Of a stretch of DNA of 64,000 bases, positions 19,234-28,339 are shown in pieces. The notes under the pieces are model-generated. The model made no database searches and was not told where the DNA came from. It worked only from the letters and a program-made list of their open reading frames with translations. Each line of letters begins with the position of its first letter. Positions within the stretch are counted from its first letter, which is position 1. Source of the stretch: Flavobacteriales bacterium (GTDB taxonomy: Bacteria > Bacteroidota > Bacteroidia > Flavobacteriales_D > Crocinitomicaceae); contig VEQH01000003.1 of assembly GCA_018883325.1 (NCBI GenBank), forward strand, positions 59,018 to 123,017. The letters run 5' to 3'. Both the position numbers and the translations under genes were made by a program.

Positions 19234-19842
19234 TCACCCTTTCTTCATTTTTCGATCCATCAATTGCTTTTTCATTCGACTAAGCGATTCGGGTAAAATA
19301 CCAAGGTAAGAAGCAATTTGATGTTGCGGTACTAATTGCTCAATTCCCGCGTGTCTTTTTATCAATTCTTCGTAACGCTCTTCCGCATTGGCACTTACGG
19401 TTAAAAAAAACCGTTTTTGAAGCACCGAAAGCGTTCGTTGAGTAATGATTCTGAATAATCGTTCGAGCTTGGGAACGTCTGCGAAAAGTTGTTCCATTTC
19501 TTCTCTGTCAATTACCAAAATCCAACTATCTTCCATCGCTTGCGCATTAAGTTTTGTTGGATTATCATCGTAAAAAGAAGCAATATCACCAACCCACCAA
19601 TCTTTAAACGCAAAATAAAGTACGTGTTCCAAACTTTTTTTATCGGTGTAAAAAACACGAAAAGTACCACCGACAACAAAACCTTGAAGCTTGCATTGCG
19701 TGTCTTCTCTCAAGAAAAAATCTTTCTTTTTTACTTGATGTAAATGATACGCATTCGCAACAGTAAGCTGCTCTTCTTGTGTGAGTTGAATCTTTTGGTT
19801 AATGTAATCAATTAACTGTTTTCTAGCTATTTCCTCGTTCAC
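19234..19842 (-). CDS. Crp/Fnr-family transcription regulator
   Basis: This cytoplasmic regulator has 202 residues: an N-terminal cyclic-nucleotide-binding-like beta-roll (about 25-120, CKLQGFVVGGTFRVFYTD...EHVLYFAFKDWWVGDIASFYDDNPT), a long dimer helix (LERLFRIITQRTLSVLQKRF), and a C-terminal helix-turn-helix (PQHQIASYLGILPESLSRMKKQL). The effector is unknown: the canonical cAMP-contact residues are not evident, which is usual in Bacteroidota relatives. The start is a GTG at 19842, 12 bases after the rsmF stop, so it is probably cotranscribed with rsmF. No ATG fits the family N-terminus. Confidence 0.88.
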   Translation of the reverse strand: MNEEIARKQLIDYINQKIQLTQEEQLTVANAYHLHQVKKKDFFLREDTQCKLQGFVVGGTFRVFYTDKKSLEHVLYFAFKDWWVGDIASFYDDNPTKLNAQAMEDSWILVIDREEMEQLFADVPKLERLFRIITQRTLSVLQKRFFLTVSANAEERYEELIKRHAGIEQLVPQHQIASYLGILPESLSRMKKQLMDRKMKKG

Positions 19843-19854
19843 GTTTTCTAAAGT

Positions 19855-21195
19855 TTAAATGGTAAATTCAGTTGGAATATTCATTCGAATACGCCATTCT
19901 TTAGGATATAAATTATTGAACCGATTTCCCAAATGTTTGATGAAACCGAGATTTATTCCTTGGTATTGTAAAATAGTATAACCCACATTGCCTTCAAGCG
20001 CAAATGTGTCGCCGTGTAAGTAGGCTAAGGCTTGGTTCTTTGTAAGTTCAATTTTCGGATAGTTCAAATCAAAAGCAAAACTCAAAGCTAAATCAATCGC
20101 GGGCTGCAAACCTTTCTTTTGAATTGTTCCTAAATCCACTCCTTTTTTGACCCAATAAAGACCTTTGTCGATAATCGTCATCACTTCAAAAGCACTAGGT
20201 GTTAATGCGTAGTAATTTTGATTTTCTTCAAAATAAATATGGGGCGATTTCTCCGTAAACGCTTGATTGAATAATCGCTGTGAAATCACATTTCTTTTGC
20301 CCGATTTGAATTTTTTATTGGAATGATAAGCTTCTTTTTTTTGAAGTAAACAGCAGTAAAATCCTTCTGTTTGGGTTTTTCCGGGAATAAAATAATGTCC
20401 ATAACCTTTGGCATCTTTTTCCATTCCTTCGAATTCGGGAAGTGGACAAACTTCGCAATCATAATTCGCCAACATCCATTCTATATTTTCTTCATTTTCA
20501 GCAGGATTGAAGGTGCAAGTTGAATAAATGATGTACGCATTTTCTTTAAGCGAATCCCAAACATCGCTGAGTATTTTCTGTTGACGAATAGCGCAATGAT
20601 GAGCACTTTCCAAACTCCATTCATCTCTTGCTTGCGGATCTTTTCGAAACATTCCTTCACCCGAGCAAGGTGCATCAATCAACACTAAATCAAACAAATG
20701 CGGAAAATTATTGAACTCTTTTGGATCGTTGCACGAAACTAAAGTATTTGAATATCCCCATTTCGTTAAATTTTCAGCCAAAATATGCGCTCGCGTTCGA
20801 ATAATTTCATTGGAAATAAGCACGCCTTTATTTTTCAAAAAACTTACAATTAAAGTACTTTTTCCTCCCGGCGCGGCACACAAATCCAAACAAACAGGTT
20901 CTTCAGGCAGTTTCAAGCTTTTCAAAACGGCATCAATGTACATCGAGCCAGCTTCTTGCGGATAATAGCATCCTGCGTGAAAATGTGGATCTAACGTAAA
21001 ACTCGGTCTTGATTCTAAGTAAAATCCATTGTCGCACCAAGGAACTTTCGTTGCTTCTGCTTGTTTTTGGGTCTCTTTTTCTGAATTGATTCTTAGTGAA
21101 ATTGGAGGTGCCTCATCTAAAGCAGCAACTAATTTTTCACCAAAAAGTGGATTGGCAACAACGCGATTTAAAAAATCCTGAGGTAATTTACTCAT
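19855..21195 (-). CDS. rsmF: 16S rRNA m5C methyltransferase (RsmF/Nol1-Nop2-Sun type)
   Basis: This SAM-dependent cytosine-5 methyltransferase acts on rRNA (E. coli RsmF targets C1407 of 16S rRNA). The 446-residue protein has the SAM motif LDLCAAPGGKST, motif IV DAPCSGEGMFRKDP and motif VI YSTCTFNPAENEENI, with the two cysteines of the m5C RNA enzymes, and a C-terminal extension with a PUA-like segment (LAYLHGDTFALEGNVGYTILQYQGINLGFIKHLGNRFNNLYPKEWR). I chose the ATG at 21195, not the TTG two codons upstream, because a TATTTTTG promoter box occupies 21199-21206. The exact target base is inferred from the family. Confidence 0.9.
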   Translation of the reverse strand: MSKLPQDFLNRVVANPLFGEKLVAALDEAPPISLRINSEKETQKQAEATKVPWCDNGFYLESRPSFTLDPHFHAGCYYPQEAGSMYIDAVLKSLKLPEEPVCLDLCAAPGGKSTLIVSFLKNKGVLISNEIIRTRAHILAENLTKWGYSNTLVSCNDPKEFNNFPHLFDLVLIDAPCSGEGMFRKDPQARDEWSLESAHHCAIRQQKILSDVWDSLKENAYIIYSTCTFNPAENEENIEWMLANYDCEVCPLPEFEGMEKDAKGYGHYFIPGKTQTEGFYCCLLQKKEAYHSNKKFKSGKRNVISQRLFNQAFTEKSPHIYFEENQNYYALTPSAFEVMTIIDKGLYWVKKGVDLGTIQKKGLQPAIDLALSFAFDLNYPKIELTKNQALAYLHGDTFALEGNVGYTILQYQGINLGFIKHLGNRFNNLYPKEWRIRMNIPTEFTI

Positions 21196-21198
21196 GCT

Positions 21199-21206
21199 CA
21201 AAAATA
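21199..21206 (-). promoter_or_regulatory. -7 box for rsmF, next to the ATG
   Basis: TATTTTTG on the minus strand ends 3 bases before the ATG at 21195, which again implies a leaderless or nearly leaderless mRNA for the rsmF-crp pair. Confidence 0.45.
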
Positions 21207-21256
21207 GGAAAAATGAACCCTTGGATTACTTTTGATTCGTTAAAATTTACTTTTGC

Positions 21257-21784
21257 TTAGAATTTCTCGGCAATAGAAAGCTTGATTTCTATAATCGATG
21301 CGCCAACTCTTCCAAAAGAATATTGGTCGTCGTGCATGGTGAAACCTTTTCGTATCGAGAGCATTGAACGGATTTCATTTTTCAATTTTCCTTCCCCAGC
21401 ACCGTGGATTATTCGAAATTTTTTCTGTCGTTTGTCAATCATTAAATTCGTGAATGTTTGAAAGGATTTAATTTGCAACATGAATTTATCATGCGCAGAC
21501 AAACCCGCATCTTTTGAAATCAAAGCTTCGATGTGCAAATCAATTTCAAAATATTCATTCTTAGTTTTTAATGGAAATCCTTTAGAAATTTCATTTGCAT
21601 CTTTTTCAAAAGTCGGAACTTCTAAAACCTTTATTGGTCGCTGTGGAACCAAGTGTTTTACATCAATTTTCTGATCAAAACCATGTTCATCTTCGATTAT
21701 CACCTGCGAATGATTGATAGCGAGGATTTTATATTTTCCTGCTTGATGCAAAATTGAAACGATATCTCCGACTTTGAACAGCAT
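21257..21784 (-). CDS. Smr (MutS2 C-terminal-like) domain protein
   Basis: This cytoplasmic protein of 175 residues has an N-terminal SH3-like segment (LFKVGDIVSILHQAGKYKILAI...VIIEDEHGFDQKIDVKHLVPQ) and a C-terminal Smr domain with EIDLHIEAL and the HGAGEGKL motif (the HGxGxG of Smr nucleases). Family members nick branched DNA or cut RNA on collided ribosomes; the role here is inferred only. The ATG at 21784 lies one base after the stop of the LolE-like permease gene, so the two are cotranscribed. The frame extends upstream to 21865 inside that gene, but those residues are not family-like. Confidence 0.85.
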   Translation of the reverse strand: MLFKVGDIVSILHQAGKYKILAINHSQVIIEDEHGFDQKIDVKHLVPQRPIKVLEVPTFEKDANEISKGFPLKTKNEYFEIDLHIEALISKDAGLSAHDKFMLQIKSFQTFTNLMIDKRQKKFRIIHGAGEGKLKNEIRSMLSIRKGFTMHDDQYSFGRVGASIIEIKLSIAEKF

Positions 21785-21785
21785 T

Positions 21786-23465
21786 TTAATTGAATCGAAT
21801 GGCTTTTGAAGGACTAATGCGCGTGACCACATAACTTGGCAACAACAAAGCTGTAAGACAAACAAAGAATGTTAGGAAGTTAATTCCCAACCAATTAAAA
21901 ATCGTTAGTTCTACTGGAACTTTATCTAAATAATAAACAGCTGGATCGAGCGAGAACAAACCGAACTGAGCTTGTATTAAACACAAACTTACGCCGATTA
22001 TATTTCCATACATTAAGCCTTTCAAAATCAGATAAGAAGCTTGATACAAAAAGACTTTACGAATGCTCCAATTCGTTGCACCCATTGCTTTTAACATACC
22101 GATGAAGTTTGTTCGCATTACGATTAAAACAAGCATTGCTGAACCTACATTAATTATTCCGATAATTAACATTAAGAATAAGATAATCATAACGTTGTAA
22201 TCAAGAAAACTTAGCCAAGCAAACAAATCTCCTTCGTTTTCCAAAATACTCGAAACTTGCAACAATTCCCCTTGACGCGTTGGATGCATTTCCAATTTTG
22301 ATTTCAAAGCTGCTTCCACTTTTTCTAAATCTTTCCAGTTTGAAATATGCACTTCCATTCCAGCAATAAAATCTTGGTAATTTCCAGCTCCTTCATTTGA
22401 TTCAACACGCACTTTTGTTGTTCCATCTGTCAACTCACTGACGTTGGAATTAATGACTGTTTTTCGAAGTGTTCCATCGTCGTTTTTCAACAATGCTTGC
22501 GAAGGAAAATTACGGTTTGTTTTAATTTTCAAATACGCTGTATCCATTGCTTTTGCAGTGTTCAAATTGTAATCCATTTGATAAACGACCAAGCGAATTG
22601 ATGTATCTTTTAGTGTATTCAAATAAAAACCACTGTACAAATCGCGTCCTGCTCCCCAATCAAACTGAAGATTTTCCAGCGAGCCTGCAATCGATGCTTT
22701 TATGATTAGCGAACCATTTTTAGATAAAGTATCAGCAATTTCAATTTGCGAAGAAATGCCATAATCGTTCATTTTTTGCACTTCTCGCAAATCGCAAAAA
22801 AGAATCTTTTTATCGTATTCTTCCAAACCTGTTTTAAAGATTCCAACAATTTTATAACGGCGTTGAACAGGTTGATTTTTTACATAAAATGCGGCAATTT
22901 CTTCATTGAGTTTGAAGTTCAACTGTTGACAAATCTTTTCAGAAATTACAATTTCGTTGGAAACATGAGCTGTCTTAAAATTTGGAATTCGACCTTGAGT
23001 TAAGTTACTTTTGATAAAATCCCAATTGTAATTTTGCTCAACACCTTTCATAATTATACCTGCAATTTCCTGGCGCGCAATCAAAGAATCTTTACCTGAA
23101 GCTAGTTTTATTTTGTCTTGAAATTTATCTGATTGCAGTAACGCGGGCTTGTAAGAAACGTTATTTATCGAAGCTAAACCGTCGATGTTGGCAATATCGT
23201 TGTGATTAAATCCGTCCTTGTAAATGGGTTCACAATCATAAAAACCAAGCGTTCCGGCTTTTGAAATAAATAAGGGTGCGTTGAAACTTGTAATCTTGGT
23301 ACGAATTTCGTTCTGAAAACCTGTGACAATTGCAACGGTAATTAAATTAACAACAATTGCAAGTGAAATACTTATGACAGATATACGAATTATCGGTTTG
23401 GAAACTTTAGTACCTTGTTCCCGATTACGAATCATGCGTTGCGATATGAAAAATTCAAAAGACAA
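21786..23465 (-). CDS. ABC transporter permease, LolE/FtsX-like
   Basis: This inner-membrane permease of 559 residues has an FtsX/MacB topology: one N-terminal helix (about 27-50, SVISISLAIVVNLITVAIVTGF), a large periplasmic domain (about 60-410), and three C-terminal helices. The Bacteroidota members are annotated as LolC/LolE-like lipoprotein-releasing permeases; the cognate ATPase gene is not adjacent. The start is a TTG at 23465 (reading MSFEFFISQRMI), supported by a TAACTTTG box at 23485-23492 and by the family N-terminus; an ATG at 23435 would cut it short. The TTG start overlaps the opposite-strand NamZ-like gene by 20 bases. Confidence 0.85.
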   Translation of the reverse strand: MSFEFFISQRMIRNREQGTKVSKPIIRISVISISLAIVVNLITVAIVTGFQNEIRTKITSFNAPLFISKAGTLGFYDCEPIYKDGFNHNDIANIDGLASINNVSYKPALLQSDKFQDKIKLASGKDSLIARQEIAGIIMKGVEQNYNWDFIKSNLTQGRIPNFKTAHVSNEIVISEKICQQLNFKLNEEIAAFYVKNQPVQRRYKIVGIFKTGLEEYDKKILFCDLREVQKMNDYGISSQIEIADTLSKNGSLIIKASIAGSLENLQFDWGAGRDLYSGFYLNTLKDTSIRLVVYQMDYNLNTAKAMDTAYLKIKTNRNFPSQALLKNDDGTLRKTVINSNVSELTDGTTKVRVESNEGAGNYQDFIAGMEVHISNWKDLEKVEAALKSKLEMHPTRQGELLQVSSILENEGDLFAWLSFLDYNVMIILFLMLIIGIINVGSAMLVLIVMRTNFIGMLKAMGATNWSIRKVFLYQASYLILKGLMYGNIIGVSLCLIQAQFGLFSLDPAVYYLDKVPVELTIFNWLGINFLTFFVCLTALLLPSYVVTRISPSKAIRFN

Positions 23466-24735
23466 TAGTTCTTTTTTTAGTCTTCAAAGTTACGGAAAGC
23501 TTTTTGGCTTACACCTATTTTTGGTGTTTTTACTTATTTCATGTGGCAATCCTGCTGAAGTAAAAATCAAATTTGGTCGAACAAGTGTGATTTCTGAGGA
23601 TTCTTTATTGCTAAAAAAAGAAATGAAAGTTGCCACGAAAGCCAATCCTACTTTGGGAATTGAGCGCATGTATTTAATCCTCGACTCGTTGAAAGGAAAA
23701 CGAATTGCCGTGGTTGCGAACCAAACTTCTGTGATCAATAAGCAACATTTGGTCGATACACTTTTAGCTTTAAAATTAAACGTTGTAAAGGTTTTTGCTC
23801 CCGAACATGGATTTCGAGGCGAGGCTGATGCAGGTGAAAAAATCAATCATTCTGTCGATACAAAAACAGGTTTGCCTCTGGTTTCTCTTTACGGAAACAA
23901 TAAAAAACCAAGCGTTGAGCAGTTAGCCGATGTGGATGTTATCGTTTTTGATATTCAAGATGTTGGTGTGCGCTTTTATACTTTTATTTCAACTTTGCAT
24001 TATGTCATGGAAGCTGCCGCTGAGAATGGAAAGAAAATAATTGTTTTTGATCGACCTAATCCAAATGCGCATTACATCGATGGGCCAGTTTTGGAAAAAG
24101 AATTTACTTCTTTTGTTGGAATGCATCCCGTTCCGATTGTTTACGGAATGACAATTGGTGAATATGCGATGATGATTAACGGCGAAAGCTGGTTGGAAAA
24201 TGGTGTAAAATGCGATTTAATTGTCTTGCCTTGTAAAAACTACACACATCAAACAAATTATTCTCTGCCAATCGCTCCTTCACCAAACTTGAAATCTGAT
24301 CGTGCGATTGCGCTATATCCAAGTTTGTGTTTGTTTGAAGGAACAACAGTCAGTTTAGGACGTGGAACCGAACGACCTTTTGAAATGTACGGACATCCTA
24401 AATTCCCCGAGACAAATTTTGCATTCACTCCGATTCCGATGCCCGGTGCTAAAACTTCCACGCAATTAAACAAAAAATGCAATGGTTATGATTTAGCGAA
24501 TGTTCCGTTGCGCTTAACAAAAATCAATTTAGAATATTTAATCAATGCCAATAAATTACTCGCTGATTCTGGAATTTTCATCAATCAAAACGTGTTTTTT
24601 AATCGTTTAGCAGGAAATTCAGTGCTTCGCGATCAATTACATGAGTGTTGGAGTGAAGAAGAAATTCGCGCCACTTGGAAGGAAGGACTTGATAATTTCA
24701 AATTAATTCGCAGTAAATATTTGCTTTACGAGTAG
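23446..24735 (+). CDS. NamZ-like exo-beta-N-acetylmuramidase (DUF1343), lipoprotein
   Basis: Family members (NamZ of B. subtilis and Tannerella forsythia) release terminal N-acetylmuramic acid from peptidoglycan fragments. The 429-residue protein starts at the ATG at 23446 (MKNSKDNSSF), has a late hydrophobic stretch ending in the lipobox LLISC (Cys33), so it is a lipoprotein, and then the DUF1343 landmarks: VANQTSV, APEHGFRGEADAG, DVIVFDIQDVGVRFYTF, VFDRPNPNAHYIDGP, GMTIGEYAMMINGE and SLGRGTERPFEMYG. It is transcribed divergently from, and overlaps, the LolE-like gene. A role in recycling or scavenging cell-wall sugar is inferred; no MurNAc transport or kinase gene is next to it. Confidence 0.9.
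   Translation: MKNSKDNSSFFSLQSYGKLFGLHLFLVFLLISCGNPAEVKIKFGRTSVISEDSLLLKKEMKVATKANPTLGIERMYLILDSLKGKRIAVVANQTSVINKQHLVDTLLALKLNVVKVFAPEHGFRGEADAGEKINHSVDTKTGLPLVSLYGNNKKPSVEQLADVDVIVFDIQDVGVRFYTFISTLHYVMEAAAENGKKIIVFDRPNPNAHYIDGPVLEKEFTSFVGMHPVPIVYGMTIGEYAMMINGESWLENGVKCDLIVLPCKNYTHQTNYSLPIAPSPNLKSDRAIALYPSLCLFEGTTVSLGRGTERPFEMYGHPKFPETNFAFTPIPMPGAKTSTQLNKKCNGYDLANVPLRLTKINLEYLINANKLLADSGIFINQNVFFNRLAGNSVLRDQLHECWSEEEIRATWKEGLDNFKLIRSKYLLYE
23485..23492 (-). promoter_or_regulatory. -7 box for the LolE-like gene inside the NamZ-like gene
   Basis: TAACTTTG on the minus strand matches TAnnTTTG and lies 19 bases before the TTG start at 23465, within the first codons of the divergent gene. Confidence 0.5.
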
Positions 24736-24780
24736 TTCAAAAGTAATTTCATGGATAGAATTAATCATTAGCAATTAATT

Positions 24781-24788
24781 TATCTTTG
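24781..24788 (+). promoter_or_regulatory. -7 box for the SprB-repeat gene
   Basis: TATCTTTG fits TAnnTTTG and ends 17 bases before the ATG at 24806. Confidence 0.6.
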
Positions 24789-24805
24789 CATTTCAATTAT
24801 AAAAA

Positions 24806-27448
24806 ATGAACAAACGCTCTCTCCTTCTACTCTTTTTCTCAACGATTTTATGTTTCTTTTTCACTTTCAGTCAAACACTTAGCTGGTCAGGTTTTCCAAG
24901 TGGAGGAACGAGCTACACAACAGGAATTATGACCGTAACCATCACTTCTTCTGCCCCTGGCTTTCAAAATGGAACTCCAAAATATTATGCAGGTTCAACA
25001 GTTGGGAGTGGCGAATGTGGAAATACAGGAGGTTTAGCTTTAGAACATAATTTTGGAAATATCACAACCGCTTATTCATTGGTTACCTTGGATTTCACTT
25101 CAGGTGGAACGACCTCAGGCTTGTGTGGAAGTATTTCTTTTCAAATCAAAGACATTAATTCAGAAGAATCGAATCAAACTTTTGCAGATTGGGTGGAAGT
25201 TGCCGCGACAAATGGCTTGAATACAGCTGTACCTGTTGCAAATATTACAGCAACTGGAGGTTCAAATAAAACGATTACGACAAGTGGAAATACACGTGTT
25301 GTGGTTGGACATACAAATGCGCCTTATGGTTCAAGAAGTTCTACAACTTGCGACAATGTGACATTTACAGTTACACCTGACGCTGGAACAACTTTAAAAA
25401 CGGTAACGTTAAAATATCATCCAGAATATACTGCCGCACCTAACGATTATTACAATTTTACAAATCCAAAACGTCCATCCTACCAATACATTTCCATCAG
25501 TCCGATTAGCGTTACGGCAGCTTCGGGACCAACGAATGTGCAATTAAGTACAACGCCAGCTTCTTGTTCCCAAAACGACGGAACAGTATTAATTGGAACT
25601 GTAACTGGAGGTTCTGCGCCGTATCAATACAATTTTAACAGCCTTGGTTTAGGTTCTACGACTTCGTTTTCCAACCTAGCACCGGGCTCTTACCCTGTTT
25701 TGGTGCAAGACAACAATGGCTGTACATTAGCGGCAAATGCAGTTGTCGGAAGTGCTACTGGACCAAGCGCTGTTGCAAGCACGATATTACCAGCAAGTTG
25801 CGGACAAAATAATGGTGAAATTACACTTGGAAATGTAACGGGCGGAACAGCGCCGTATCAGTTTAATTTCAATAATTTAGGTTTTTCGACTAGCACTAAT
25901 TTCACAAACCTTGCACCCGGAAACTATTCGTTAGTTGTTCAAGATAACGCTGGATGTTCTTATTCAACTTCTTTAAATGTAACTGGTGGTTCAAGCCCGA
26001 GTGCCATTGCTTCAACTCAATCTCCAGCTTCCTGCGGACAAAACAACGGCTCGCTTACACTTGGAAATGTAACGGGAGGTTCGGCACCTTTTCAATACAA
26101 TTTCAATAACTTAGGTTTTTCATCTTCAACCAATTACTCTAATCTTTCAGCGGGAGATTATAGTTTAGTTGTAAAAGACAATTTCGGTTGTAGTTTTACA
26201 ACAACGATTACAATTTCCACCACACAAGCAGGACCAAGTGCCATTCAAACAACGATAAATAATGAAAATTGCGACCAACAAAATGGTTCGGTATTGCTTG
26301 GAACTGTTACTGGTGGCAACGCGCCTTACACCTTTAATTTCAATAATTTAGGATTTAATTCAACGCTAAACCACAGCAACCTTAGCGCAGGAACTTATGA
26401 TTTAATAGTTAAAGACAACAATGGATGCACTTTCGAAACAAGTGTTTCAATTGCTGAAAATCAAGGTCCAACTGCGATTGTAATTTCTACCAATAACGAA
26501 ATTTGTGGACAAGGAAATGGAATTGTTAATTTGGGAACAGTCACAGGAGGAACTGCACCTTTTCAATACAATTTCAACAATCTTGGATTCAGTTCAACTC
26601 TCAATTTCACAAACTTAAATGTAGGAACGTATGATTTAATTGTAAAAGACGGAAATGGCTGTGAATATAGCACACAAGCAACCGTTGGATTTGTTAGCGG
26701 ACCAATCGAAGCTGAATTTGTGCTTACTCAAACCACTTGTAATTTAAACAACGGCGCTCTTGAAATTCAAGATGTTGTCAGTGGCACTGCTCCGTTTCAA
26801 TACAGTTTGAATGCTTCAAATTATACCGTTGCTGCGAACTTTCCTTTTTTAGCAGAAGGCGTTTTCTCACTTTCGATTAAAGATGCAAATGGCTGTATTT
26901 TAGACACTACACTAACAATAAATCCCTCATCGGCAGGTCCTGAATTGGTCAGTTTAGATTACTCTTCTCCGAGTTGTGGTGCTGTAACTGGCAGTTTAAA
27001 TAATGTTGTCCTCAATCTAGGAACGTCACCCTTTAGTTATTCACTGGACAATGGAATTGCTCAAAACACACCTGTTTTTGCGAATCTCAACGTTGGAAGT
27101 TACACATTAAATATCGTTGATAATCAAGGTTGTGAACTTTCTACCAACTTTGAAATAGTTCCACCAATAACTGAAACGCAATTGCATATTCCGAATGTTT
27201 TCACGCCCAATTCGGATGCAGTAAATCCCGTTTGGATTGTGGAGGGAACTTGTGTAGAAGAATTGGAGTGTACAATTTTCAATCGCTGGGGAAATGTGAT
27301 GCAAACAATGAAAGGAACGTCTGTTACTTGGGATGGAATTGCAAATGATAAATCCGTTAACGAAGGCGTTTATTTCTACAAGTTAAACGCCAAATTCTCA
27401 AATGGCTTAAACCAAGCATTTCACGGTCATATTACCGTGATTTATTAA
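24806..27448 (+). CDS. SprB-repeat T9SS type B sorting-domain surface protein
   Basis: This 880-residue secreted protein has a signal peptide (MNKRSLLLLFFSTILCFFFTFS), an N-terminal domain (about 24-235) with no family I recognise, then seven tandem SprB-like repeats of about 70-75 residues (about 238-790), each with the pattern SC-x-x-x-N-G...GTVTGG-x-APYQYNFNNLGF...L-x-x-G-x-Y...V-x-D-x-x-GC and so a conserved cysteine pair. It ends in a type B (gliding-motility-associated) sorting domain: IPNVFTPNSDAVNPVWIVEG, FNRWGNVMQTM, VNEGVYFYKLNAKFSNG. In gliding relatives SprB-repeat proteins are cell-surface adhesins moved by the motor; gliding here is not shown. It is monocistronic. Confidence 0.88.
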   Translation: MNKRSLLLLFFSTILCFFFTFSQTLSWSGFPSGGTSYTTGIMTVTITSSAPGFQNGTPKYYAGSTVGSGECGNTGGLALEHNFGNITTAYSLVTLDFTSGGTTSGLCGSISFQIKDINSEESNQTFADWVEVAATNGLNTAVPVANITATGGSNKTITTSGNTRVVVGHTNAPYGSRSSTTCDNVTFTVTPDAGTTLKTVTLKYHPEYTAAPNDYYNFTNPKRPSYQYISISPISVTAASGPTNVQLSTTPASCSQNDGTVLIGTVTGGSAPYQYNFNSLGLGSTTSFSNLAPGSYPVLVQDNNGCTLAANAVVGSATGPSAVASTILPASCGQNNGEITLGNVTGGTAPYQFNFNNLGFSTSTNFTNLAPGNYSLVVQDNAGCSYSTSLNVTGGSSPSAIASTQSPASCGQNNGSLTLGNVTGGSAPFQYNFNNLGFSSSTNYSNLSAGDYSLVVKDNFGCSFTTTITISTTQAGPSAIQTTINNENCDQQNGSVLLGTVTGGNAPYTFNFNNLGFNSTLNHSNLSAGTYDLIVKDNNGCTFETSVSIAENQGPTAIVISTNNEICGQGNGIVNLGTVTGGTAPFQYNFNNLGFSSTLNFTNLNVGTYDLIVKDGNGCEYSTQATVGFVSGPIEAEFVLTQTTCNLNNGALEIQDVVSGTAPFQYSLNASNYTVAANFPFLAEGVFSLSIKDANGCILDTTLTINPSSAGPELVSLDYSSPSCGAVTGSLNNVVLNLGTSPFSYSLDNGIAQNTPVFANLNVGSYTLNIVDNQGCELSTNFEIVPPITETQLHIPNVFTPNSDAVNPVWIVEGTCVEELECTIFNRWGNVMQTMKGTSVTWDGIANDKSVNEGVYFYKLNAKFSNGLNQAFHGHITVIY

Positions 27449-27541
27449 AAGATTAGATAATTCTTTTTGAAATCAAACACAGTGATTTTTGTTTTTGTGC
27501 TTTAAAACTCCTTAAAATGAAAGCAAAAAATCATTTTTTGA

Positions 27542-28339
27542 ATGGGATTTAAAATGAAAAATGTACCTTCGTTTTTAATGAAAAGTATAAAGAAATTTCT
27601 TGCTAAAATATTAAGTCAAAAAGCATATTTGAGAACGCTTCACCGTGTTTTTTACCTTTTGTATGATTTCGGATTTTTAAAAAATGATCCCCGATTCAAG
27701 TATCATTACGCGATAAAACAAATAATTCAAAAAGACTTTGTGGTTGTAGATATTGGTGCAAATCTTGGTTATTTCGCTAAAAATTTTGCGCGACTTGCGA
27801 CCAATGGGAAAGTGATTGCAATTGAACCTGTGCCTGTTTTTTACAACACACTTAAACACTTTTTGGGCAATAAACCCAATGTTGAAATTCACAATGTTGC
27901 ACTTGGAAAAGAAGAAGGAATTATTACGATGGTGATGCCCGAATCAGATGGATTTATTCGCACAGGTTTACCACACATTGCTCATTCTGAAGAAGAGAAA
28001 AAAATGCACAAGACACAAGATGTGAAAATCGTGAAAGCATCAGAATTCATCGGTAAAATTCCTAAAATAAACTACATAAAATGTGACATCGAGGGCTATG
28101 AAGGTATTGTTTTTGAAGAAATTAAGCCTGTAATTGCAGCCCAGCGTCCTTTTGTACAATTGGAAATTTCAGAGGAAAACAAAACACAATTATTGGACTT
28201 ATTTAATGAATTAGATTACTTACAATTTGGAATTTGCGATGCCCACTTTGTCTCTGAGGAAGGCGTTCAGAAAGAAGAAGGCGATTATTTCTTTGTTCCA
28301 AAAGAGAAGTTAAAAGTGTTTCAAAATTATATTTCTTAA
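27542..28339 (+). CDS. FkbM-family SAM-dependent methyltransferase
   Basis: This 265-residue protein has the FkbM core: KDFVVVDIGANLGYFAKNFARL (SAM motif I), VIAIEPVPVFYNTLKHFL, the typical IHNVALGKEEG, and IKCDIEGYEGIVFEEIKPVI, ending with the KEEGDYFFVPKEKL segment. FkbM enzymes O-methylate sugars, lipids or small molecules; the substrate is unknown. The ATG at 27542 is used, but the ATG at 27554 is nearly as good. The lipoprotein gene downstream overlaps its stop by one base (TAATG), so the two form an operon. Confidence 0.87.
   Translation: MGFKMKNVPSFLMKSIKKFLAKILSQKAYLRTLHRVFYLLYDFGFLKNDPRFKYHYAIKQIIQKDFVVVDIGANLGYFAKNFARLATNGKVIAIEPVPVFYNTLKHFLGNKPNVEIHNVALGKEEGIITMVMPESDGFIRTGLPHIAHSEEEKKMHKTQDVKIVKASEFIGKIPKINYIKCDIEGYEGIVFEEIKPVIAAQRPFVQLEISEENKTQLLDLFNELDYLQFGICDAHFVSEEGVQKEEGDYFFVPKEKLKVFQNYIS

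Noticed and set aside
21785..21865. Longer start for the Smr protein at 21865
   Set aside because: The added residues lie inside the LolE-like gene and do not resemble the family N-terminus; the ATG at 21784 is one base after the upstream stop.
23323..23446. Longer start for the NamZ-like gene at 23323
   Set aside because: The extra 41 residues are antisense to conserved LolE N-terminal sequence and would push the lipobox far from the N-terminus.
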